From positions 5,518,430 through 5,582,429 of the forward strand of contig NZ_KQ031391.1 in assembly GCF_000966285.1 (NCBI RefSeq): a stretch of 64,000 bases of DNA, read 5' to 3'. Position 1 is the stretch's first letter, and every line of letters begins with the position of its first letter. Shown here piece by piece: positions 38,855-47,640 of this stretch. The notes under the pieces were generated by a model. It made no database searches and was not told the origin of the DNA. It was given only the letters and a program-made list of their open reading frames with translations. The stretch comes from Pseudofrankia sp. DC12 (GTDB lineage Bacteria; Actinomycetota; Actinomycetes; Frankiales; Frankiaceae). Made by a program: the position numbers and the translations under genes.

Positions 38855-38890
38855 CGAAGGCCGCGTGGTCCACCGACCACGCGGCCTTCG
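38855..38890 (+). terminator. Strong hairpin terminator after the MMPL gene
   Basis: A perfect 16-bp stem (cgaaggccgcgtggtc/gaccacgcggccttcg) has a four-base loop. It begins 45 bases past the MMPL stop. Confidence 0.85.
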
Positions 38891-39065
38891 CCGTCTGGCC
38901 CGGCGCCGGGCGGGCACCGGGTCGCCTGGTCGGCCCGGGCCGGTCCGCCCGGCGGTGCTCGCCTGATGCCGCACCGCGGAATCCGGGCAGGTAGCCTCGT
39001 TGGATGGCGCGCGGCGCCGGCCCCGAGCCGGGTTGCCCTGTTCGCCGCCGAGAAGGGAACGGGTC

Positions 39066-40322
39066 ATGCAGGTCTCCGCGGATGACGTCCGAGCGAGCGC
39101 GGTACGCGCGAAGCAGGCCGCGGCGGTCCTCGCCCCACTGACGCGAGCGGCCAAGGACGCCGCCCTGCTGGGCATGGCGGACGCCCTGCTGGCCCGCGCC
39201 GACGAACTGATCGAGGCCAACGCCGAGGACGTCGCCGCCGCGCGGGCGGCCGGCACCGCCCCTGCGCTGGTCGACCGGCTCACCCTCACCGACGCCCGGC
39301 TCACCGCGATGGCCGACGGCCTGCGCCAGGTCGCCGGGCTCAACGACCCGGTCGGTGAGGTGCTGCGCGGCCAGGTGCTGCCCAACGGCATCGAGCTGCG
39401 CCAGGTCCGCGTCCCGCTCGGCGTCGTCGGGATCATCTACGAGGCCCGGCCGAACGTCACCGTCGACGCCGCCGGGCTCTGTCTGAAGAGCGGCAACGCG
39501 GCGCTGCTGCGCGGCAGCGCGTCCGCCCAGCGCTCCAACACCGCGCTCGTCGGTGTGCTGCGCGACGCCGCGGTCGCCGCCGGGCTCCCGGCCGACACGG
39601 TGCAACTCGTCCCCGGGGTCGACCACGAGTCGGTCAAGCACCTCATGCGCCTGCGCGGCCTCGTCGACGTGCTCATCCCGCGCGGCGGTGCCGGGCTGAT
39701 CCGCGCCGTCGTCGAGGAGTCGACGGTCCCGGTGATCGAGACCGGGATCGGCATCTGCCACGTCTACGTGGACAAGGACGCCGACCTCGACATGGCGCTG
39801 AAGATCGCGCTGAACTCCAAGACCCAGCGGGTCTCGGTCTGCAACTCCGCCGAGACGCTGCTCGTGCACGCCGGCGTCGCAGCGGAGTTCCTGCCGAAGG
39901 TGCTCGGCGTGCTGACCGCGGCCGGCGTGACGGTCCACGGCGACGAGGCCGTCCGCGCGGCGGACCCGACCGCGCTCGTGGCGACGGAGGACGACTGGGC
40001 GGCCGAGTACCTCTCGCTCGATCTCGCCGTGAAGGTCGTTCCCTCCCTCGACGCGGCCGTCGAGCACATCCGCCGCTACGGCAGTGGGCACACCGAGGCG
40101 ATCGTCACCGGTTCGCTCGCCGCGTCCCGGCGGTTCATCGCCACCTGCGACAGCGCCGCGATCATGGTGAACGCCTCGACCCGGTTCACCGACGGCGAGC
40201 GGTTCGGCATGGGCGCCGAGATCGGCATCTCCACCCAGAAGCTGCACGCCCGCGGCCCGATGGGCCTGCCCGAGCTGACGTCGACCACCTGGATCGGCAT
40301 CGGCGACGGGCACATCGTCTGA
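39066..40322 (+). CDS. proA: Glutamate-5-semialdehyde dehydrogenase (gamma-glutamyl phosphate reductase)
   Basis: ProA reduces glutamyl phosphate, the second step of proline synthesis. With the ATG at 39066 it has 418 residues, the normal length. The catalytic Cys259 lies in [14 protein letters not shown]. Other family motifs are [27 protein letters not shown] and the C-terminal [21 protein letters not shown]. It is not adjacent to proB, which ends at 31089. Confidence 0.97.
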   Translation: MQVSADDVRASAVRAKQAAAVLAPLTRAAKDAALLGMADALLARADELIEANAEDVAAARAAGTAPALVDRLTLTDARLTAMADGLRQVAGLNDPVGEVLRGQVLPNGIELRQVRVPLGVVGIIYEARPNVTVDAAGLCLKSGNAALLRGSASAQRSNTALVGVLRDAAVAAGLPADTVQLVPGVDHESVKHLMRLRGLVDVLIPRGGAGLIRAVVEESTVPVIETGIGICHVYVDKDADLDMALKIALNSKTQRVSVCNSAETLLVHAGVAAEFLPKVLGVLTAAGVTVHGDEAVRAADPTALVATEDDWAAEYLSLDLAVKVVPSLDAAVEHIRRYGSGHTEAIVTGSLAASRRFIATCDSAAIMVNASTRFTDGERFGMGAEIGISTQKLHARGPMGLPELTSTTWIGIGDGHIV

Positions 40323-40326
40323 CCGG

Positions 40327-40346
40327 CGCGGCACCTGCGCCGCGCG
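40327..40346 (+). terminator. Short hairpin just after proA
   Basis: A 7-bp stem gcgcggc/gccgcgc with a six-base loop starts five bases past the proA stop. A second weak ggctgg/ccagcc pair follows. It may serve proA and the convergent glycosyltransferase gene. Confidence 0.4.
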
Positions 40347-40448
40347 CGGGCTGGCTCGCGGCCGTCAGGCCAGCCGCGGCTCAGCCCTGAGCGGGTGCCG
40401 CCGCGCGGACACGGTGTTGCCGGCCGCGGGCCGGCGGACCCGCCGTGA

Positions 40449-41429
40449 TCAGCCGAGCCTGCGGCGGGTCTCGACGAGTACCGCGCGAAAACCCCCACCG
40501 CCGGCCCGGGCGGACGCGTGCACGAGATGGTCCTTCACCAGCTCGCCGAAAGAGACCGGGTGGCGGGCAATCATGACGACGGCCTTACCGGCGGCGGCGG
40601 GGATGTCCTGACGGTTCTTGGCCGCCAACATCAGCTCCTGCCCCGCGGCCTTGAGACCCAGCACCGCCTGCCAGAACGCAAGCCCGGACCGGCGGGCCCG
40701 CTCCAGCTCAACGCTGCTTTGCGTGTGCATACGCTCGGCGCGCAGCACGAAAGTGATGCCGTCGAGCATCTTCTGGGCATCGCTCGAGGTGTTTCCGCCG
40801 TGCATCCGGTACTCCGCGTAGCAATCCTCGGTGTCCAGGACCGGGTACTGCCGCGCGAGCCGCAGGTATAGCTCGTAGTCGTCGGCGCCGTTCAGCCTGC
40901 GGTCCTCGGACCAGCCTCCGGCCGTCGTGAGGAGGGAACGGCGGAACAGCACGGTCGATGGTGGCACGATCCAGGACTGATAGAGCAGCTCGCGGTAGTG
41001 ATGACGCCGTACCGCCGGCCGTATGCCCGCCGCGCCGGACTCCCACGGCGCGCCGTCGGCCCTGATCATCCGGTTGCGGCCGGAGACGAACGCGGCGCGC
41101 GGGTCCGTGTCCAGGAGCTTCGTCGCGTGTGCCAGCGCCCCGGGCACCAAGCGGTCGTCCTGGTCGAGAAACACGACGTAGGCGGTGTCCGTCGCCCGCA
41201 GGCCCGCGTTGCGCGCCGCGCCGACGCCCTGGTTCTTCTGCCTGATCACGTCGACCGTCGGGAACCGGGCCAGGACCGAGTCGGGGTCGTCGGTGGAGCC
41301 GTCGTCCACCACGATCACCCGCGCCGGCGGCGGTTCTTGTGCCAACGCGCTGGTCAACGCCTCACCGAGAAGTGCCGCACCGTTGTAGATCGGCACAATG
41401 ACGGTGATCGGCAGCGGCTCTGCCGGCAT
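40449..41429 (-). CDS. Glycosyltransferase family 2
   Basis: The 326-residue protein has the GT-A core of family 2: TVIVPIYNGAALLGEAL, VVDDGSTDD, NQGVGAARNAGL and the metal-binding LDQDDRLVPGAL. NGADDYELYLRLA marks the acceptor/catalytic region. There is no signal or membrane segment, so it probably acts in the cytoplasm on a polysaccharide or glycolipid. The ATG at 41429 has AAGGAGG six bases upstream. No other sugar genes adjoin it. It is divergent from malate synthase. Confidence 0.9.
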   Translation of the reverse strand: MPAEPLPITVIVPIYNGAALLGEALTSALAQEPPPARVIVVDDGSTDDPDSVLARFPTVDVIRQKNQGVGAARNAGLRATDTAYVVFLDQDDRLVPGALAHATKLLDTDPRAAFVSGRNRMIRADGAPWESGAAGIRPAVRRHHYRELLYQSWIVPPSTVLFRRSLLTTAGGWSEDRRLNGADDYELYLRLARQYPVLDTEDCYAEYRMHGGNTSSDAQKMLDGITFVLRAERMHTQSSVELERARRSGLAFWQAVLGLKAAGQELMLAAKNRQDIPAAAGKAVVMIARHPVSFGELVKDHLVHASARAGGGGFRAVLVETRRRLG

Positions 41430-41698
41430 TCCAGCCTCCTTCTCCGAGGTTCACGGGAAGAGTATTCCGTATTTCTCCTTCATTCACGTAGGAGGCCCCA
41501 GGAGTCATGTTTCATAATTTACTTCCGTGTGGAAGATAGGACCGACATTAACGTGAGTGTTAGCGCTTCTCGAGGCGGCGACGGCCACGCGGGACCGGCG
41601 GGTCCCTACCGCGCGCGCCCGGATATATCTGTCCAGGCGTCGCCCGCGAGCCCCGCCGCCGCCAGACTGGGGGCTGGCCGGCGAGTGATGGAGGCGCG
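41430..41698. promoter_or_regulatory. AT-rich divergent regulatory region upstream of the GT2 gene and malate synthase
   Basis: This is one of the most AT-rich stretches in the window (about 41455-41570). CATAAT at 41512 could be a -10. A TGTTAGCGCT word at 41558-41567 resembles one half of LacI-family operators, followed by a degenerate second half. The palindromic tccgtgtgga near 41524 is a further possible site. No promoter can be fixed. Confidence 0.35.
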
Positions 41699-43342
<1,644 letters not shown>

Positions 43343-43589
43343 CCGGTCACGAGTGGTGCCCCGCACGCTGCTGACCAGGAAAGTTATCCACGCGAAACAT
43401 AACCCTCCGCGCTCATCACATCCCGGACTCGTAGCAGTACGCGATTCTGGCCCGGTGCGCTGGCAATATGGGACGGACGGATAACGGATCCAAGGGGATC
43501 AGAGCGACGTGTTGGCCGTGCGCGCCGACTCGACGCCGTGCCGCGCGCGCCGTGCGCGGCGATGAGACGGACGTAGGGCGGGGAAGTCC

Positions 43590-44474
43590 ATGTCGTTGCA
43601 GGAACACGCCTTCGCTGATGTCGCGGACGTCCGCGGCCGGTTGCGGGAGACGGGCTACCTCGCCGACGAGGCGATCGCCACCACCCTCTTCCTCGCGGAC
43701 CGGCTGCGCAAGCCGTTGCTGGTCGAGGGCCCGGCGGGTACCGGCAAGACCGAGCTCGCCAAGGCGCTGGCCGCGTCCACCGGCGCCGAGCTGATCCGCC
43801 TGCAGTGCTACGAGGGCCTCGACGAGGCGCGCGCGCTCTACGAGTGGAACTACAAGAAGCAGCTGCTGCGCATCCAGTCCGCGTCCGGCGACGGCGGTGG
43901 TGACTGGCGCTCGACGCACGACGACATCTTCAGCGAGGAGTTCCTGCTCGCCCGGCCGCTGCTGTCCGCGATCCGCCGCGACGGGCCGACCGTGCTGCTC
44001 ATCGACGAGACCGACAAGGCCGACGTCGAGGTGGAGGGCCTGCTGCTGGAGGTGCTCTCCGACTTCCAGGTGACCATCCCGGAGCTGGGCACGATCGCCG
44101 CGACCCGCCGGCCGTTCGTCGTCCTGACCTCGAACGCGACCCGTGAGCTGTCGGAGGCGCTCAAGCGCCGGTGCCTCTACCTGAACCTGGACTACCCGTC
44201 GGCGGCCCGGGAGAAGGAGATCCTGCTCGCCCGGGTGCCGGAGCTGCCCGAGCAGCTGGCCGAGGCGCTGGTCCGCACGGTCCGCGCGCTGCGGGCGATG
44301 GAGCTGAAGAAGGCGCCGTCGATCGCGGAGACCATCGACTGGGGCCAGACCGTGCTCGCGCTCGGTTTCGACTCGCTGGACGAGGAAGAAGTGAAGAGCA
44401 CCCTGGGTGTGGTGCTCAAGCACGCGAGCGACCATGCCCGCGCGATCAGCCAGCTCAAGCTCGGCGCCAACTGA
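43590..44474 (+). CDS. MoxR-type AAA+ ATPase
   Basis: The 294-residue ATPase has Walker A GPAGTGKT at 47-54, Walker B VLLIDETDK and sensor LTSNATRELSEALKRR. MoxR ATPases act as chaperones that insert metals or assemble complexes together with von Willebrand A partners. The next gene encodes such a partner, and the pair resembles the CoxD/CoxE-type combination. No carbon monoxide dehydrogenase genes are present in the window, so the target is unknown. It is preceded by a 247-bp gap from aceB. Confidence 0.92.
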   Translation: MSLQEHAFADVADVRGRLRETGYLADEAIATTLFLADRLRKPLLVEGPAGTGKTELAKALAASTGAELIRLQCYEGLDEARALYEWNYKKQLLRIQSASGDGGGDWRSTHDDIFSEEFLLARPLLSAIRRDGPTVLLIDETDKADVEVEGLLLEVLSDFQVTIPELGTIAATRRPFVVLTSNATRELSEALKRRCLYLNLDYPSAAREKEILLARVPELPEQLAEALVRTVRALRAMELKKAPSIAETIDWGQTVLALGFDSLDEEEVKSTLGVVLKHASDHARAISQLKLGAN

Positions 44475-44488
44475 CCCGACCCGGTCGG

Positions 44489-44537
44489 CAGGGGGTTCGG
44501 ATGAGCAGGGTTCGGATGAACAGGGGGTTCCGATGAA
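44489..44537 (+). repeat. Three near-repeats of a ribosome-site/ATG motif before the VWA gene
   Basis: The pattern caggg(gg)ttcggatga(a/g) appears three times in 49 bases, giving ATGs at 44501, 44516 and 44533. The first two share a frame that ends within the true start. Confidence 0.8.
44501..44536 (+). other. Possible 11-codon leader ORF overlapping the VWA gene start
   Basis: From the ATG at 44501 the frame reads MSRVRMNRGFR and stops at 44536; the TGA overlaps the VWA start as ATGA. It has a G-rich site about six bases upstream. Its length and overlap match the leader at 26766-26801. Confidence 0.35.
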
Positions 44538-45954
44538 CCTGGTGGACCGCACGGTCGAGTTCACGGCCGCCCTGCGGCGCGCCGGCGTGCCGGTGAGCAC
44601 GGCCGAGACCGTCGACGCGGCCCGCGCCGTCGGCGCGATCGGCTGGCTGGACCGGGAGGCCGTCCGGGCCGCCTTCGCGACCACGATGTGCAAGCGGCCG
44701 CTCTACCGCAATGCCTTCGATACGCTGTTCGACCTGTACTTCCCGCCCCGGATCGGTGACGGCGTCGCCGTCGGCAGGGACGGCGTCACCGGCCTCGGCG
44801 ACGGCGAGCCCAGCGGCGAGCAGCGTGAGCCGACCCGCGAGGAGCTGGACGCGCTGAAGAAGGCGCTGCGCGAGCAGCTCCAGCAGGCCCTGCTCGACGG
44901 CGACGACGAGTCGCTGCGTGACCTCGCCCGCCAGGCCGTCGCCGCGTTCGGCTCCGCCCCCGGCGGCGGGCAGAACGGCCGCTCGTGGTTCGTCTTCCGG
45001 GTGCTGCGCGCCATGTCCCCGGACACCCTGCTCGCCGCCCTGCTCGCCGCGATGCTCGGGCCGCAGGAACGCGGCGGGCTCGCCGAGCGGATCGCCCGGC
45101 AGACCATCACCGACCGGATCCGCTCCTTCGAGGAGATGATCCAGTCCGAGATCCGCCGCCGGATGGCCGAGGAGCGCGGCCTGCAGGCCACCGAGCGGAC
45201 CGCGGTCAAGCCGCTCACCGACCAGGTCGAGTTCCTGCGGGCCTCGCACCAGGACCTCGTCGAGCTGCGTCGCCAGGTCTACCCGCTGGCGCGCCGGCTC
45301 GCGACGCGGCTGACCGCCAAGCGCCGCTCCGGGCGCACCGGCCGCCTGGACTTCCGGCGTACCGTGCGCGCGTCGCTGGCGACCGGCGGAGTGCCGCTGG
45401 AGACCAAGCACCGGCCGCACAAGCCGCACAAGCCGGAACTGGTCGTGCTCTGCGACGTCTCCGGCTCGGTGGCGTCGTTCGCGCACTTCACCCTGATGCT
45501 TACCCATGCCCTGCGCGAGCAGTTCTCCAAGGTGCGGGCGTTCGGCTTCATCGACACGACCGACGAGGTCACCCGGTTCCTGCGCGGCGTCGACCTCGGC
45601 GACATGATGGGCCGGATCGCCAGCGAGGCGGACCTGGTCTGGTTCGACGGCCACAGCGACTACGGCCACGCCATCGAGGTCTTCGCCGAGCGCTACCCCG
45701 ACGCCGTCGGCCCTAGGACCTCCCTGCTCGTCCTCGGCGACGCCCGCAACAACTACCGCGCCACCGAGTCGACCATCTTCAGGCGCCTGTGCTCCCAGGC
45801 CCGCCACGCCTACTGGCTCAACCCGGAGCCGAAGTCCTACTGGGGCTCCGGCGACTCGGCGACCAAGGCCTACGGCGACATCGTCGACGAGATGGTCGAG
45901 TGCCGCAACGTCGAACAGCTCGAAGCCTTCATCGAACGCCTCCTGCCGACCTGA
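44533..45954 (+). CDS. VWA-domain protein of the CoxE type
   Basis: The 473-residue protein has an N-terminal helical region (VDRTVEFTAALRRAGVPVS) and a central Arg/Glu-rich segment. The C-terminal von Willebrand A domain carries the MIDAS motif DVSGSVASF. The end FRRLCSQARHAYWLNPEPKSYWGSGD is typical of the CoxE-like family. It is the standard partner of the MoxR ATPase encoded just upstream. The ATG at 44533 is the conserved start; the frame is open further back into the moxR end. Confidence 0.92.
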   Translation: MNLVDRTVEFTAALRRAGVPVSTAETVDAARAVGAIGWLDREAVRAAFATTMCKRPLYRNAFDTLFDLYFPPRIGDGVAVGRDGVTGLGDGEPSGEQREPTREELDALKKALREQLQQALLDGDDESLRDLARQAVAAFGSAPGGGQNGRSWFVFRVLRAMSPDTLLAALLAAMLGPQERGGLAERIARQTITDRIRSFEEMIQSEIRRRMAEERGLQATERTAVKPLTDQVEFLRASHQDLVELRRQVYPLARRLATRLTAKRRSGRTGRLDFRRTVRASLATGGVPLETKHRPHKPHKPELVVLCDVSGSVASFAHFTLMLTHALREQFSKVRAFGFIDTTDEVTRFLRGVDLGDMMGRIASEADLVWFDGHSDYGHAIEVFAERYPDAVGPRTSLLVLGDARNNYRATESTIFRRLCSQARHAYWLNPEPKSYWGSGDSATKAYGDIVDEMVECRNVEQLEAFIERLLPT

Positions 45955-46090
45955 TTGCCTGATCGGGCAAACTTCTGACGGATTCGGCGAAATTCGCTGG
46001 ACTCGGCTGGCACACTTCTCGTGCGGGGCCGTGACAGCGACCGAATGCTCGGACGCGGTGGCTTCCGCCCAGGTGTGCAGGGAGCCGACG

Positions 46091-46291
46091 ATGTTTAATT
46101 CCGCCGCCGACCCGATCATGACCGACAACGAGCCGCAGATATCCGCGCTCGACCACGCCCTCGCTCGCCGGGCCTCCGCCGACGGCGATCTGGTCAGTGG
46201 CGCCTACGTGCACAACTCTGGCCCGTGTCTGTTCCGGCCCCGCCGTTCCTCATCCGCGTCAGCCGCCCGGCCGGCCGCCGGCGAGAACTGA
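46091..46291 (+). CDS. Candidate RiPP precursor peptide upstream of the radical SAM maturase
   Basis: A 66-residue peptide starts at ATG 46091, about six bases after a GGGAG site. The N-terminal half looks like a leader (MFNSAADPIM ... ISALDHALARRASADGD). The C-terminal half holds GAYVHNSGPCLF and a basic, Ser/Ala-rich end. Two aromatic-Asn-Ser triplets, FNS and HNS, are present. It stops six bases before the radical SAM start, the usual position of a precursor gene. It does not end in the FxSxx motif of the classical FxsA precursors. The assignment is from position and size only; an untranslated leader is the alternative. Confidence 0.45.
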   Translation: MFNSAADPIMTDNEPQISALDHALARRASADGDLVSGAYVHNSGPCLFRPRRSSSASAARPAAGEN

Positions 46292-46297
46292 CGGGCG

Positions 46298-47575
46298 ATG
46301 CCCGCCGCGCTGCCGTGGCCGGTGCCAGTTCGCGGGCCGGCCACCGCGGGCTCCGCGCCCGCGGCGGCCCGGGCGGCAACGGCATGGGGTGCGCCATTGC
46401 CACCCGGGTGGACGCCTACGCCGTTCCGTGAGTTCGTGTTGAAGGTCGCGTCGCGCTGCAACCTCGACTGCGACTACTGCTACGTCTACCATCTGGCCGA
46501 TCAGTCGTGGCGAGCCCAGCCGCGGTTCATGACCGACGAGACGGCGGCCGCGACAGCGGACAGGATCGCCGAGCACGTGCGGACTCACGAGCTGGACTTC
46601 GTGAATTTCCGGCTGCACGGCGGCGAGCCGCTCCTCGCGGGCCCGGACCGGCTGCACCGGATCGTCCGCATTCTGCGCGAGCGCCTTGCCCCGCTGACGG
46701 AGGTCATCGTCACGGTGCAGACAAACGGGGTGCTGCTCGACGAGGCGATGGCGGCCTTCCTCGTCGAGGAGGACATCGGCGTCGGGATCAGCCTGGACGG
46801 CGACCGGTATGCCAATGACCTGCATCGCACCTATGCCGACGGCCGGTCCAGCTACGACGAGGTGGTCGCGGCTATTCGAATGATGCAGCGGCCCGAGTTC
46901 CGCTCGCATTTCCTCGGACTGCTGTGCACCATTCAACTGGAGGCGGACCCGGCCCAGGTTTGGGGCGAGTTGCTCAGACTGGGCGTGGAGGGTGCGGACT
47001 TCCTGCTCCCGCACGGCACCTGGGAAAACCCGCCGCCAGGCCTCACCCCGGGCGCCGGTCGAACCCCGTACGCCGACTGGCTGATCCCGCTGTTCGACAG
47101 CTGGTTCGACGCGCCGGCCCGGCAGCTCTCAGTGCGAACCTTCGAGTCGCTGTTGCATCTGCTGCTCGGGGGAGTGGGCGCCCACGAGTCATTCGGGCTC
47201 GCCCCGGTCGCGCTGGTCGTCATCGAGTCCGACGGCTCCTATGAGCAGGTGGACACGCTGAAGGCCGTCGGGCAGGGCGCTGCCGCCAGCGGTCGAACCG
47301 TGTTCACGGACCCGCTCGACGCGCTGTTCGACGTACCCGCCTTCGTGCAGCGCCAGCTCGGGCTGCACGGCCTTTCCGCCGAATGCCACCGCTGCGACGT
47401 CGTGGCGACCTGCGGGGCCGGGCTGTTCCCGCACCGCTACCGACCCGGCAGCGGTTTCACCAACCCAACCGTGTACTGCGCGGACCAGTACGCGCTGATC
47501 GCCCACATGCAGCGCCGCGTCGAGGACGCTCTCGACCGCCGGGGCACCACCCTGGCGGCCGTCCGCGCCGGTTGA
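46298..47575 (+). CDS. Radical SAM/SPASM peptide maturase, FxsB-like
   Basis: The 425-residue enzyme has the radical SAM motif CNLDCDYC (Cys54, Cys58, Cys61), directly followed by YVYHLADQSW, a hallmark of the FxsB-like maturase family. LHGGEPLL and VQTNGVLLDE are further radical SAM landmarks. A C-terminal SPASM-like cluster set is Cys363, Cys366, Cys372 and Cys394. Members crosslink or otherwise modify small ribosomal peptides. The metallohydrolase extension found in some FxsB proteins is absent. The Pro/Ala-rich first ~40 residues may be non-conserved; translation probably couples to the peptide gene. Confidence 0.87.
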   Translation: MPAALPWPVPVRGPATAGSAPAAARAATAWGAPLPPGWTPTPFREFVLKVASRCNLDCDYCYVYHLADQSWRAQPRFMTDETAAATADRIAEHVRTHELDFVNFRLHGGEPLLAGPDRLHRIVRILRERLAPLTEVIVTVQTNGVLLDEAMAAFLVEEDIGVGISLDGDRYANDLHRTYADGRSSYDEVVAAIRMMQRPEFRSHFLGLLCTIQLEADPAQVWGELLRLGVEGADFLLPHGTWENPPPGLTPGAGRTPYADWLIPLFDSWFDAPARQLSVRTFESLLHLLLGGVGAHESFGLAPVALVVIESDGSYEQVDTLKAVGQGAAASGRTVFTDPLDALFDVPAFVQRQLGLHGLSAECHRCDVVATCGAGLFPHRYRPGSGFTNPTVYCADQYALIAHMQRRVEDALDRRGTTLAAVRAG

Positions 47576-47640
47576 CCGGGCGTCGGCCCGCCGCGGCCCG
47601 CCACGCCGGCGAGTACCGCTTCGCGCCGGGCGGACTGGCG

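Noticed and set aside
36357-40334. Open minus-strand frame of over 1300 codons across the MMPL and proA genes
   Set aside because: It is a mirror of two clear plus-strand genes. Its translation is rich in Asp, Arg and His with no domain, as expected from high-GC codon bias.
43384-43392. TTATCCACG, one mismatch from a DnaA box
   Set aside because: A single copy without neighbours, dnaA/dnaN or an AT-rich unwinding region does not make an origin.
46197-46442. Alternative small frames overlapping the candidate peptide gene
   Set aside because: They run into the maturase coding region, lack ribosome sites and are arginine/proline-rich shadow frames.
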